A DNA stretch of 64,000 bases from Melioribacter roseus (GTDB taxonomy: Bacteria > Bacteroidota > Ignavibacteria > Ignavibacteriales > Melioribacteraceae), in NCBI GenBank assembly GCA_020722065.1, contig DYLK01000005.1:1-64000 (forward strand), given 5' to 3'. How positions within the stretch are numbered: position 1 is the stretch's first letter; each line of letters begins with the position of its first letter. The notes beneath the pieces were generated by a model. That model searched no databases and was not told the DNA's origin. It saw only the letters and a list, made by a program, of their open reading frames with translations. A program made the position numbers and the translations under genes. Shown piece after piece: positions 37,301 through 46,080 of the stretch.

Positions 37301-37966
37301 AAGTTCAGTTTGAAGAATATTAAATTTATCAGCTTTTTTAGCTTGTCTTTCTAACGCAACCACGTTTTTCTGCACTTCGGAAATAATGTCGTTTACACGA
37401 GTTAAGTCTGATTTTACTTCTTCAAGTTTTTTAAGTGAAATCTTTCTTCTGTTTTTATATTTGTTAACTCCTGCAGCTTCTTCAAACATTTTTCTTCTTT
37501 CGCCGGTTTTATCATTTAGAATTCCTTCAACCATTTTCAATTCGATAACTGAATAAGCGTTTGTAGCCATTCCTGTATCCATAAAAAGGTTTGTGATATC
37601 TTTTAAACGACAAACATTTTTGTTGAGAAGATATTCACTTTCGCCCGAACGGAAAATTCGGCGTGTTATTGTTACTTCGGAATAATCAGTAGGAAGAGTA
37701 TTATCATCATTTACAAAAGTTATTGAAACTTCACTCATTCCCAATGGTTTTTTTGTTTTAGTTCCATTGAAGATTACATTTTCCATTTTATCGCTGCGTA
37801 AAGTACTGCTTTTCTGTTCGCCTAAAACCCAACGAATTGCGTCAACTGTATTTGTTTTACCGCAACCATTTGGACCAACAATTCCGGTAACACCTTTATC
37901 AAAATGAAGTACTGTTTTGTTGGCAAAAGATTTAAATCCAAAAAGTTCTAATCGAGAAATGTACAA
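34376..37966 (-). CDS. smc: Chromosome segregation ATPase SMC
   Basis: 1196 residues, full length. Head N-terminus with Walker A 'GPNGCGKT' (31-38) and 'IRWVLGEQ'; two long coiled coils (about 165-500 and 670-1010); a hinge domain (about 505-660); and the C-terminal head with ABC signature 'LSGGEKTLTA' and Walker B 'FCILDEVDAPLDDANIDRF'. It forms the bacterial condensin with ScpA and ScpB, whose genes are also in this window (58.1-59.5 kb). It starts 9 nt after the GH2-like membrane protein gene and overlaps the HAD gene by one base. Confidence 0.97.
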   Translation of the reverse strand: MYISRLELFGFKSFANKTVLHFDKGVTGIVGPNGCGKTNTVDAIRWVLGEQKSSTLRSDKMENVIFNGTKTKKPLGMSEVSITFVNDDNTLPTDYSEVTITRRIFRSGESEYLLNKNVCRLKDITNLFMDTGMATNAYSVIELKMVEGILNDKTGERRKMFEEAAGVNKYKNRRKISLKKLEEVKSDLTRVNDIISEVQKNVVALERQAKKADKFNILQTELREKELNYSERRFAILISRIEELTSEIEILKQNRELTDSQIHEIELKLISIRDNVIEIERSLRMKQTEIGKINEQFHQFQQEISVASERNKSLSQNIERYKSEIEELNFQNEENQFNVDDSYQNILKFEQIIDLNKSEFEQKLSEVEKNKDILSEKQNFLKSREEILKNYEISLNQKNNEILSLHKNVESTQKRVEILNTKIQEWTDEIAKTVGLIDELNESKILAENLLAEREKEYVTFKNEKENLGLRIQELFEKETNQRSFITALEDKIDFVNNLIENLEGVSKGSKFLISNNEWNEKDKTLFADVGKTDDKFRYALEAALKKVLNNLLIENLDSLNKAIDYLKTQDLGKASFFLLGNFSNQKKSIFEKFSDYFDTRKIKLLEKEKGFVDWTINHVQTEERWYPYFKKILFKTAIVSTISTAIEMTKKFPEFTFVTLDGDLIQADGIIDAGSLPKLDDTLFGRKQLVLDLQKESENRKIELEKVVSEKNKLQAEFDSIDLDMISEKGKRVSLEIVNIEKQIARLESEREKFSEQIQNSETQISTELHEIENSNLVIEELKQTAEILEKQKSEILVEITKLQTDYSKFEENFNILLQAKNDKSIELEKAKGLLRNEHNKIEQIRANLRKIEDTLKKRKENIQQSEIEIAELKSRIEERTLELDEIKGERNSLYESRKEIEEKLALVRQNQTELETQVQKFRNERTNFSDKIHTYDLEINKLSFEFESLQTHIREEYSIELEKKEFEDVESFDFTKTKQDISNLREKIKGLGPINTLAYAEYEEQKERYEFLVQQKTDLIESEKDLVSTINEINETAQQQFLETFEQIRQNFKNIFQTLFDPGDEADLIMEENDDPLEARINITAKPKGKRPTSIELLSGGEKTLTATALLFAFYLVKPSPFCILDEVDAPLDDANIDRFTKLIRKFSENTQFIIVTHNKETMVFSDAIYGVTMGEDGISKLAGIKFDEKLGVN

Positions 37967-37975
37967 AACAAGCTC

Positions 37976-40450
37976 CTAAAAATACTTGATGTTGGATATT
38001 TGTGTGATGAAAAAGTCCCAAGTATTGAATGAAATGTGGTAATATAAGAAAACACTTCCCCAAAAAATTATAAAAGAAGCAAAAGTAATAAAATATGCTG
38101 TTCGTGGAAAAACATCAAAGATAACATAAATTCCTTTGACATATCTAAAAAGTAACCAAAACCAATAGATAACTAAGAAGATATAGATATATTCATTAAT
38201 AACATTAAGATTTAATATTTTCAGAAGAAGTAATTCGAGAACTAAAAGGATTGTTACTGGCATAAATGCCCAAGTTGTAGTATAAAATATACTTGCAACA
38301 AACACTTTTGTTCTATTAAAAAAGCCGAAAAAACGTGCAAGTAAAATTAAAAATACAAGTTTTAATATTACAAGAATGAAAACAATGTAAAAAGAGCTAA
38401 TTGGATTCCAAGCTAAATAACTAATAAAATCGAGTAGGGAATTATCTGAAAAAGATAAAATTAAACGTTCGAGAGACAAGTTGCCACGCAAGAAAAATAG
38501 AATATTTATAATTAGCAACGAAGTTGTTGCGGCTACAATGAAAAACATAAAGTAAGAATGAAATCCAAGTAGAAGTCTTTGGTCGCGAATATCAGAAAAG
38601 AAATTGTACGTTCGAAGTAAAGCCCGCATTGTATCTTCTCGGAATTTTCGGCGAAGGTTGACTGTAATTCCCATTAAAATAGCTAAGAAAAGTGGGACAA
38701 GAATAAAAATTAACGGTGTTTTAGTATTTGCAGTTCCAAGTGGAATTATAACTCTCTTTTCTAAATTTAATCTATTCTCAATTACGGTGTATGAAGTTCT
38801 ATTTACTTTTCGATTTATTCCCAAAATACCAATTTTATATAAATTTCTATCAGAATAGGAAGAATAAAGAGAATTGTAATCACCTGAATAATCAACTAAA
38901 GTATTGAAAAACACTCCAAGATTTCTGTTCTTTTCTATTAGTGTTAAAATTTCGTCAAAAAATTTACCTTGTGCTTCGTAGGAATTTTCCCATAAATAAC
39001 CTTTTTTGCTGCCTTCAAAAACTGGATATTCGGCGGTTATGAACAAATTTTTCTTAAAATCTTGTGGAATTGCTTTCATTTCAGAATAAAATTCAACATT
39101 CACAAAATCGAGATTTAATTCAGAAGTAGGGAAATCCAAAAAAGATGCGGAAGAAAGTTTTCCATACGAATTAATTTTATTTGAAAATTTTTCTACGAAA
39201 TTCAGTAAACTTGTTGAATTTGGGTTCAGAGAACTCGCAATATTCACAACAAAAACATTCTCATATTTTGATATGTAACTCAATAAATCATCAGAAAAAT
39301 TCTCAAATCTTGCAGTAAATACTTCATCAGATACATAATTCACAGGAAGCATATTTACGGGAATATCAACTGCTACGAAAAAGTTAAGTTTTTGGCAAAT
39401 ATCTAAAATTTGTGGAGTTGGAATGGAATTATTAAATCTTATTGTATTAAAACCTAGTCTTTTTGCAATTTTTAAGTCGTTTTCTACAACCTTTAATGAT
39501 AATTTTGGGTTGCTTTGTGTAGAAAAAGGAGTATAATTAACGCCAAATATTTTTTGTGGAACTCCATTTACAAAAAGTTGATTTTCTTTTTTATAAAAAT
39601 CTAAAAGTAGTATTTCAGTTGAAAAATCATCAATCTTGTTACCATTTTCTAAAATTGAGACTGAAAGAGTAACTCGTTGAAAAACTTTTGAAACAGGGAC
39701 ATTAATTGGAAAATTCACTTGAAAAGTTGACTTTTGTTTATCAGATAATTGAATAACTTGAGAAGAGATTAATGTTTTGTTTTCGCTAAATAATTGAATA
39801 TCAACAATTTGCGTCGATTTTGTCTTACTAGCATCAAGCCAAAAAGACAAATTCTGTCTCTCAAAATTAAACTTAGATTTTGTGATTTGAACATTAGTTT
39901 TGGGAATTAATTCTAAATATACACCACTTAAAATTCCCTTAAATTGATTCGGAAACATAAAACTTTGCTTCAGTGGAATTGTCGTTTTTGAATTAATCTC
40001 AGAATTTACATTCAATGAAAATATATTATTTTGCTTGGAAGTAAGAATTTCCTTTGGAACTAAAAAGCGGTTAGGAATTATAGAAAATGGATTTTTGTAA
40101 ACTGCTTGTTCATTTATTCTTAGATCAAAGTTGTTGGAAATATTTTCTGTAACAAAATAAATATCATAATTTTTTATCTGATTTTCTGTTAATGAAACAC
40201 CTTTTTCAAAAATCAAATATTCAGTATTCGAAAATTTAACTGGTAAATTTGTTCTTGCAGAATTTTCTGATTCTGGGACAAATATTTTCCAATTTGAGAG
40301 TAAAGGTATTATTTGGCGAGAAGTAGAATTTAGATTTAAACTTGAATAGTAATTTTTTAAGTAATCATTATTTATTGATTCAATGTGGATAGAACTAAAA
40401 ACATTATTAAATGTTAAAAACAGCAAAAACGAAACAATAATTTTATTCAA
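37976..40450 (-). CDS. GH2-like extracytoplasmic module fused to a six-helix membrane region
   Basis: 824 residues with an unusual layout. Signal peptide 1-19; a jelly-roll and Ig-like part resembling the N-terminal domains of glycoside hydrolase family 2 (about 50-285); a GH2-type TIM barrel (about 290-560: 'QLFVNGVPQKIFGVNYTPFS', 'DLKIAKRLGFNTIRFNNSIP', 'LDICQKLNFFVAVDIP'); then six membrane helices (about 579-600 and five between 640 and 820), the last five Yip1-like in look. A nucleophile-like Glu474 is present in 'FITAEYPVFEG', but the strand where GH2 enzymes have the acid/base 'NE' reads 'VVNIASSLNP', without Glu. It is probably a non-catalytic or altered glycan-binding membrane protein. 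It heads the smc directon. Confidence 0.7.
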   Translation of the reverse strand: MNKIIVSFLLFLTFNNVFSSIHIESINNDYLKNYYSSLNLNSTSRQIIPLLSNWKIFVPESENSARTNLPVKFSNTEYLIFEKGVSLTENQIKNYDIYFVTENISNNFDLRINEQAVYKNPFSIIPNRFLVPKEILTSKQNNIFSLNVNSEINSKTTIPLKQSFMFPNQFKGILSGVYLELIPKTNVQITKSKFNFERQNLSFWLDASKTKSTQIVDIQLFSENKTLISSQVIQLSDKQKSTFQVNFPINVPVSKVFQRVTLSVSILENGNKIDDFSTEILLLDFYKKENQLFVNGVPQKIFGVNYTPFSTQSNPKLSLKVVENDLKIAKRLGFNTIRFNNSIPTPQILDICQKLNFFVAVDIPVNMLPVNYVSDEVFTARFENFSDDLLSYISKYENVFVVNIASSLNPNSTSLLNFVEKFSNKINSYGKLSSASFLDFPTSELNLDFVNVEFYSEMKAIPQDFKKNLFITAEYPVFEGSKKGYLWENSYEAQGKFFDEILTLIEKNRNLGVFFNTLVDYSGDYNSLYSSYSDRNLYKIGILGINRKVNRTSYTVIENRLNLEKRVIIPLGTANTKTPLIFILVPLFLAILMGITVNLRRKFREDTMRALLRTYNFFSDIRDQRLLLGFHSYFMFFIVAATTSLLIINILFFLRGNLSLERLILSFSDNSLLDFISYLAWNPISSFYIVFILVILKLVFLILLARFFGFFNRTKVFVASIFYTTTWAFMPVTILLVLELLLLKILNLNVINEYIYIFLVIYWFWLLFRYVKGIYVIFDVFPRTAYFITFASFIIFWGSVFLYYHISFNTWDFFITQISNIKYF

Positions 40451-40662
40451 TTAAAAACCTCAACGATTCGAAAAATGAATTACAAAGATAATAAATCAAT
40501 GAAGCGTTGGCAAGCTAAAATATGATAAATGAAGAACTTATAATTGATTAAGTATTAAAAAATATTCTTTAATAATTTATTCTAATTCTATTATACCAAT
40601 TGCAAAATATCTTTATAGAATTTACTTTTACTAAATCGTAATTTTAAATTAATGGAGAATTA
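40451..40662. other. Divergent intergenic region
   Basis: 212 bp between the divergent GH2-like membrane gene and the class V aminotransferase gene. It is very AT-rich and must hold both promoters, but no convincing promoter pair, palindrome or small gene was recognised. A GGAG site precedes the aminotransferase ATG. Confidence 0.4.
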
Positions 40663-42141
40663 ATGTATGATTTAGAAAAATACTTCTTAAAATTTAGAAA
40701 CAACATTATTGGAATTAATCAGGAATTTAATTCACCATTTGGAAAACAAAAAATTATTTATGCTGATTGGGTAGCAAGTGGAAGATTTTATGCCCCAATT
40801 GAAAAAAAACTTATGAACGATTTTGCTCCCTTTGTAGCAAATACACACACAGAAACTACGACTACTAGCTCAATTATGACGGCAGCCTATGAAAATGCTC
40901 GGAAAATAATTAAAAAACATGTAAATGCTAACGAAAATGATGTTTTACTTTTTGCTGGTTTTGGAATGACTTCAGCAATAAACAAGTTCCATAGAATACT
41001 TGGAATTCGTTTTCCAGAACAAATTCGCGACAGGGTTGTATTTTCTAAAAATGAAAAACCATTAGTGATTTTAACTCACATGGAACACCATTCCAACCAA
41101 ACATCTTGGCTCGAAACAATTGCTGATGTTCGCGTTCTAAATCCAGATAAAAATGGTTTGATTAATTTGAATAATCTTGAAGAAGTTTTGAAACAATTTG
41201 TAAACAGACAAGTAAAAATCGGGTCATTCACAGCTGCGTCAAATGTTACTGGAATTGAGCTACCTATCCATAAAATGGCAAAAATAATGCATAAATATGG
41301 TGGATTTTGTTTTGTAGATTATGCCATGTCCGCTCCATACGTAAAAATTGATATGCATCCAGATAATGAAGATGAGAAGCTTGATGCAATTTTTTTCTCA
41401 CCACACAAATTTTTAGGTGGACCAGCATCATCTGGCGTTATTTTATTTGATAAAAAGTTTTATTCGCGACAAATACCTGATCATCCTGGCGGAGGAACAG
41501 TTGATTGGACAAATCCGTGGGGAGAACGTAAATACACTGATGATATCGAAAAAAGGGAAGATGGAGGAACACCAGGTTTTATTCAAGCAATTCGTGCTTC
41601 TTTGGCTATAAAATTAAAGGAAGAGATGGGTATAGAAAATATTAGAAATCGAGAAGAAGAACTTCTTGAAATTGCCTTTAAAAGGATAAAAAAAATACCT
41701 CAAATACACATTTTAGCTCAAAATTCAATTAAAAGATTAGGGGTTATTTCATTTTATGTGGAAGGTTTTCATTTTAATCTATTTGTAAAAATATTGAATG
41801 ATAAGTTTGGAATTCAAACACGCGGTGGATGTTCGTGTGCTGGAACTTATGGGCATTATTTGTTAAATATCGATCCAACGCGCTCTCACGAAATTACAAA
41901 CGAAATTAATCAAGGAAATTTATTACATAAACCTGGATGGGTTCGACTTTCACTTCATCCAACAATGACTAATTCGGAACTAAATTATATCTTGGATTCT
42001 ATGGAAGAAATTATAAAAAACAGAACAGGATTAACTGAAAAATATGTTTATAATACACATACAAATGAATTTGTACATAAATCTTTTTTAGATGAAACGA
42101 ATTTGATAATTGAAAATCTTTTTAATATCTCTAAAAACTAA
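40663..42141 (+). CDS. Class V aminotransferase-fold PLP enzyme (cysteine-desulfurase-like)
   Basis: 492 residues, longer than SufS/Csd (about 405) because of extra N- and C-terminal segments. The PLP lysine is K249 in 'FFSPHKFLGGPASSG'; 'THMEHHSNQTSW', 'AASNVTGIELPI' and 'FVDYAMSAP' are the other cofactor blocks. A Cys-rich loop 'TRGGCSCAGTYGHYLL' (about 390-405) lies where cysteine desulfurases have the active Cys. It may be a desulfurase or a related PLP lyase; no iron-sulfur scaffold gene adjoins it, so the partner is unclear. The last 11 bp overlap the convergent site-2 protease gene. Confidence 0.82.
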   Translation: MYDLEKYFLKFRNNIIGINQEFNSPFGKQKIIYADWVASGRFYAPIEKKLMNDFAPFVANTHTETTTTSSIMTAAYENARKIIKKHVNANENDVLLFAGFGMTSAINKFHRILGIRFPEQIRDRVVFSKNEKPLVILTHMEHHSNQTSWLETIADVRVLNPDKNGLINLNNLEEVLKQFVNRQVKIGSFTAASNVTGIELPIHKMAKIMHKYGGFCFVDYAMSAPYVKIDMHPDNEDEKLDAIFFSPHKFLGGPASSGVILFDKKFYSRQIPDHPGGGTVDWTNPWGERKYTDDIEKREDGGTPGFIQAIRASLAIKLKEEMGIENIRNREEELLEIAFKRIKKIPQIHILAQNSIKRLGVISFYVEGFHFNLFVKILNDKFGIQTRGGCSCAGTYGHYLLNIDPTRSHEITNEINQGNLLHKPGWVRLSLHPTMTNSELNYILDSMEEIIKNRTGLTEKYVYNTHTNEFVHKSFLDETNLIIENLFNISKN

Positions 42142-43123
42142 TGCTAAATGGCACTGGAATGATTGTTAATAAAAACATCAAAATTGCGAAATATCCTAAA
42201 ATTTTTCTTTTTAAATCGAGATTATAAAAAAACATTACTGGTGGATGTTTTATTTTAATAAAAAAATAAAGAACAATACCCCAGAATAACCAACCACTCC
42301 AAACAAGTGGAAAAGAAGTTCCCAAAAATTCATTTGCAAAACCTAATGTCCCACTTATAAATAATAAGATAAGGAAAATGCTTCCAATTGCTTCTTGAAT
42401 TTTATGACCAAACATTGAATAAATAATATGTCCTCCGTCTAATTGTCCTACTGGCATTAGATTCATTGAAGTTATCAATAACCCAAACCAACCTGTAATT
42501 AAAAAAGGATAATGATACATTTCACTCATAGGTGGCACAAAAGTATTAGGATTTGTAAAAAGACTTTGAAGTAAAAAATAAAGAATAGTATTTCCAAACT
42601 CCAAATGAAGCGAATTCGCAGCATAATTTTGTGAAAAATAGTTAGGATGTATCGATAGAAGATATTCAATTCCTGGTAAGTTTGAAAAACCATATATCAA
42701 AACCAAAATACTAGCAAAAAAGCCAGAAATTGGTCCGAAAATTCCAATATCAAATAATTTGATATTATCAGAAAATTTCTCTTCAATTTTAATTACCGCT
42801 CCCATTGTCCCAAAATTGAGAAAACCACCAATTGGTGGAAATGGAATATAATAAGGCAAAGTCGTTCTAACTTTGTGATATTTAGCTGCAAAATAATGAC
42901 CAAATTCGTGAAAAGTTATGATAAATAAAATTGAAATTGAGTAAGGTAAACCTTTTGAAATTAATTCAGAAAATTGATATGGTGGAATTGAGGAAGTTGA
43001 CCATTGAGTTCCAGCAAAAATTGTTGTTAAAATTGTAAAGAAGAAAAGAGAAATATTTATCCAAATTCTATTTTTAACTTTTATAGAGTTTTTAGTAAAA
43101 ATTCTATTTATGAAATTATTCAT
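42131..43123 (-). CDS. Site-2 protease family (M50) membrane metalloprotease
   Basis: 330 residues from the ATG at 43123; the frame is open further upstream, but that part is low-complexity and would overlap the gene at 43251. Zinc motif 'ITFHEFGHYFAAKYH' (HExxH) in an early helix and the third ligand region 'NLMPVGQLDGGHIIYS' define the family; about six to seven helices. Site-2 proteases cut within the membrane, often to release regulators; this compact version lacks a PDZ domain. It overlaps the aminotransferase gene tail-to-tail by 11 bp. Confidence 0.88.
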   Translation of the reverse strand: MNNFINRIFTKNSIKVKNRIWINISLFFFTILTTIFAGTQWSTSSIPPYQFSELISKGLPYSISILFIITFHEFGHYFAAKYHKVRTTLPYYIPFPPIGGFLNFGTMGAVIKIEEKFSDNIKLFDIGIFGPISGFFASILVLIYGFSNLPGIEYLLSIHPNYFSQNYAANSLHLEFGNTILYFLLQSLFTNPNTFVPPMSEMYHYPFLITGWFGLLITSMNLMPVGQLDGGHIIYSMFGHKIQEAIGSIFLILLFISGTLGFANEFLGTSFPLVWSGWLFWGIVLYFFIKIKHPPVMFFYNLDLKRKILGYFAILMFLLTIIPVPFSISF

Positions 43124-43250
43124 CTTAATTAATCTTAAATTTAAGTGGTAAAATATTAAAAAAATAATTAATGATAAATTTTTCGTTTTATCAAGCGTTA
43201 GTAAATAATAAGAAATACTTAAATTGATATTCAAATTTTGAATAAGAAAT

Positions 43251-43523
43251 ATGAAATTAAAAGAAAAAGACTTTGAATTATTTTTGGAAGAATTGAAAAA
43301 TCTTGCAACCCAAATGGGAGCAAAAGTAAGGTATGAACGTGGTGATTTTGCGGGAGGTTTTTGCCTGCTAAAAGAAAACAATGTAATTGTAATAAATAAG
43401 CTATCTACTTTACAAAAAAAGGTAACAATTTTGGCAGCAGCTTTAAAAGAATTGGGAGTTGATGATTTTTATCTTCCTCCCAAATTAAGAGAATTTATTG
43501 ATGAAATGGATGGTAACAGATGA
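43251..43523 (+). CDS. Small conserved-looking protein upstream of aroQ
   Basis: 90 residues, acidic-basic, no membrane segment and no recognised family. It reads as a compact alpha/beta protein: 'KDFELFLEELKNLATQMGAKVRYERGDFAGGFCLLKENNVIVINK' followed by helices 'TLQKKVTILAAALKELGVDDFYLPPKLREFIDE'. The stop codon overlaps the aroQ start (ATGA), which argues that it is a real, translationally coupled gene. The GGFC/INK pattern resembles small conserved proteins often seen in Bacteroidota genomes, but no function can be given. Confidence 0.75.
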   Translation: MKLKEKDFELFLEELKNLATQMGAKVRYERGDFAGGFCLLKENNVIVINKLSTLQKKVTILAAALKELGVDDFYLPPKLREFIDEMDGNR

Positions 43524-43954
43524 AAATTCTTGTGATAAATGGTCCTAACTTAAATATGTTAGAAAAAAGAAATTCGCAGCAATATGGAGAATTATCCTTA
43601 GTTGAAATTGAAAATACAATTTCAACTAAATTTCCAGAGCATATTTTTAGATTTTACCAATCAAATCACGAAGGCGAAATTATTGATTTAATTCACTTCT
43701 CTGAAGAAGAATATGACGGAATTATCATCAATCCTGGTGGTTATGCTCATACTTCAATTGCCATAAGAGATGCATTAGAAATTGTAAAAATTCCTAAAAT
43801 TGAAGTGCATCTTTCAAATTTAAGCAAAAGGGAAGATTTCAGACAAAAGCTCGTTACTGCTTCAGCTTGTAATGGATATATTTCAGGATTCAAGGAAAAT
43901 GGTTATTTAGCAGCTGTTTTTTTAATTGAAGAAATCTTGAAAGATGTTATATAA
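43520..43954 (+). CDS. aroQ: Type II 3-dehydroquinate dehydratase
   Basis: 144 residues, the expected length of the dodecameric type II enzyme, third step of the shikimate pathway. Key segments: 'INGPNLNMLEKRNSQQYG' (catalytic loop, with Arg and Tyr), 'QSNHEGEIIDLIH', 'GIIINPGGYAHTSIAIRDAL' (catalytic His) and 'VHLSNLSKREDFR'. It overlaps the preceding 90-residue gene by 4 nt. Confidence 0.95.
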   Translation: MKILVINGPNLNMLEKRNSQQYGELSLVEIENTISTKFPEHIFRFYQSNHEGEIIDLIHFSEEEYDGIIINPGGYAHTSIAIRDALEIVKIPKIEVHLSNLSKREDFRQKLVTASACNGYISGFKENGYLAAVFLIEEILKDVI

Positions 43955-44067
43955 TTCATTATATAACTAACATTTATAAGAAATAATTAAAATAATTTAT
44001 TAATTAAAATTCTTAGTTTGCTAGTTACTTTAATTTTAGCTATTTTTTAATAAAAAAATGTAAAGAA

Positions 44068-44478
44068 ATGAAAGATTCAGGAATTAAAAAACTGTACTAT
44101 TCGATTAGCGAAGTAAGCAAATTAACACAGATAGAACAATACACTCTACGTTACTGGGAAAATGAATTTCCACAATTAAAACCAAGTAAAAATCGCGCCG
44201 GAAATCGTATTTATACAAATCAAGATATTAGTTTAATTTTACAAATAAAGGAATTACTTAAAGATAAAAAATACACATTTGAGGGGGCACGTAGCATTCT
44301 TGTTGAAAATAATTTAGGAAAAGTCTCTGAAAGTCAAATATATTTAAATTCAATTGAAAATCATAAAGAAGAAAAACAAAATTTAGAGAAAACAGATAAT
44401 TACAAAAAATTAACTCCCATTCAGAAAGACCTTTACGAAATAAAAGAAATTTTGCTACTTTTGAAATCAAAAATATAA
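44068..44478 (+). CDS. MerR-family transcriptional regulator
   Basis: 136 residues. An N-terminal winged helix-turn-helix of MerR type, 'YYSISEVSKLTQIEQYTLRYWENEFPQLKPSKNRAGNRIYTNQDI' (about 10-60), then a helix 'LILQIKELLKDKKYTFEGARSIL' and a charged C-terminal coil. It lacks the Cys residues of metal-sensing relatives and resembles the MlrA/CarH-like group common in Bacteroidota. It ends 6 nt before tRNA-Pro. Target and signal are unknown. Confidence 0.88.
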   Translation: MKDSGIKKLYYSISEVSKLTQIEQYTLRYWENEFPQLKPSKNRAGNRIYTNQDISLILQIKELLKDKKYTFEGARSILVENNLGKVSESQIYLNSIENHKEEKQNLEKTDNYKKLTPIQKDLYEIKEILLLLKSKI

Positions 44479-44484
44479 TCATTT

Positions 44485-44559
44485 CGGAACGTGGCGCAGT
44501 CCGGTTAGCGTACTAGACTGGGGGTCTAGGGGTCGCGGGTTCAAATCCCGCCGTTCCGA
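44485..44559 (+). tRNA. tRNA-Pro (GGG anticodon)
   Basis: Complete cloverleaf: 7-bp acceptor CGGAACG/CGTTCCG, anticodon stem CTAGA/TCTAG with loop CTGGGGG (anticodon GGG), and T-arm GCGGG-TTCAAAT-CCCGC, discriminator A. The CCA end is not encoded. It lies between a MerR gene (6 nt) and purF (18 nt), on the same strand. Confidence 0.95.
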
Positions 44560-44577
44560 CAAACTCAATTAAAAATT

Positions 44578-46080
44578 ATGTTAAAATCATTAGAAATTAA
44601 ATCAGATAAGCCAAAATCATTCTGTGGTGTTTTTGGTTGTTTTGGAAGTGAAACAGCAAGTTTAGATACTTATTATGGATTATTTTCACTTCAACACAGA
44701 GGACAAGAATCTGCTGGAATAGTTACTGCTGAAAATATTGACAAAACAAAAAAAGTGAAATTTAATTTTCATAAAGATTTTGGCTTAGTTTCTGAAGTCT
44801 TTCATGATAGTAATGTCTTTGCTACAAAACTTAAAGGAAAAGCAGCAATTGGACATAATCGGTATTCAACCACAGGCTCTTCAATTTCAAAAAAAAATAT
44901 TCAACCTTTTGTTGTTAACTATAGAAACGGACATTTAGCAATTGCTCATAACGGAAATCTGACAAATGCAAAAGAAATTAGAGATAGATTAGTTTCAGAA
45001 GGGGCAATATTCCAATCAACCAGTGATTCTGAAGTAATATTACATTTAATTGCACGTTCAAAAAGAGAAAATCAAATTGACCAAATAATTGAAGCATTAC
45101 AACAAGTTGAAGGAGCATATTCAATTACTATTTTAGTTGATAATATGCTTATCGCGGCAAGAGACAAACACGGATTTAAACCACTTAGCATCGGAAAACT
45201 TAACGGATCGTTTTATGTGGCATCTGAAACTTGTGCTTTTGATATTAATAAAGCTGAATATATTCGTGATGTTGCTCCAGGTGAATTGATAGTTATAGAT
45301 GAAGAAGTATTAAATAATAAACAAATTAAATCTTTTCAAATATTTGGTGGAAATGGAGAAATTCCAAAGCATTGTATCTTTGAATTTATCTATTTTTCGC
45401 GTCCAGATAGCATGATTTTTGGAACAAGTGTTGATAAAATAAGAAGGAAATTGGGAAAAACACTAGCAATTAAGCATCCTGTTTTTGATCCAGATGGGGA
45501 CAAAGTTATTGTAATTAGTGTGCCAGATAGTTCAAATACAACAGCAATCGGTTATCAGCAAGCATTAGAAAAATTAGGTATCGATTCAAAGTATGAAATT
45601 GGTCTTATTCGCAGTCATTATGTTGGAAGAACTTTTATTCAACCAGCTCAATCAAAAAGGGAATTGGGAGTTCGAAGTAAATTTAATATAGTAAAAGGCG
45701 TTTTACAAGGTAAAACTATTGTTGTAGTTGATGATTCAATCGTTCGTGGAACAACAAGTAAACAACTCATTAATTTAATTCGTGAAGCAAAGCCAAAATC
45801 AATTCACCTCAGAATTTCTTCTTCACCAATTCACTATCCATGTTATTATGGAATGGATTTCCCATCAAAAGATGAATTAATTGCTAATAAATTTCCAACT
45901 GTTGATGCTATTGCAGAATATATTGGTGTTGATACACTTAAATTTATGACTAATGAGGAAATGTTAGAAGCAATGGTTGATCATGCTCCAGAACATTTCT
46001 GTACAGCTTGTTTTTCAGGTAAATATCCAACAATTGTAAATAGTAATTTTTTCAAAGAAGAGTATGATGAAGAAGTTTAA
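44578..46080 (+). CDS. purF: Amidophosphoribosyltransferase
   Basis: 500 residues. It catalyses the first step of purine synthesis, making phosphoribosylamine from PRPP and glutamine. A 15-residue propeptide precedes the nucleophilic Cys16 ('SFCGVFG'), exposed after self-cleavage as in the Bacillus-type enzyme. Four Cys in 'KHCIFEF', 'HYPCYYGMDF' and 'HFCTACFSG' fit the 4Fe-4S ligands of that type. The PRPP loop is 'TIVVVDDSIVRGTTSKQLI'. The last 17 nt overlap the start of the subtilase gene. Confidence 0.95.
   Translation: MLKSLEIKSDKPKSFCGVFGCFGSETASLDTYYGLFSLQHRGQESAGIVTAENIDKTKKVKFNFHKDFGLVSEVFHDSNVFATKLKGKAAIGHNRYSTTGSSISKKNIQPFVVNYRNGHLAIAHNGNLTNAKEIRDRLVSEGAIFQSTSDSEVILHLIARSKRENQIDQIIEALQQVEGAYSITILVDNMLIAARDKHGFKPLSIGKLNGSFYVASETCAFDINKAEYIRDVAPGELIVIDEEVLNNKQIKSFQIFGGNGEIPKHCIFEFIYFSRPDSMIFGTSVDKIRRKLGKTLAIKHPVFDPDGDKVIVISVPDSSNTTAIGYQQALEKLGIDSKYEIGLIRSHYVGRTFIQPAQSKRELGVRSKFNIVKGVLQGKTIVVVDDSIVRGTTSKQLINLIREAKPKSIHLRISSSPIHYPCYYGMDFPSKDELIANKFPTVDAIAEYIGVDTLKFMTNEEMLEAMVDHAPEHFCTACFSGKYPTIVNSNFFKEEYDEEV

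Noticed and set aside
43124-43381. Upstream extension of the site-2 protease
   Set aside because: Low-complexity sequence that would overlap the 90-residue gene on the other strand; the conserved protein begins after the ATG at 43123.
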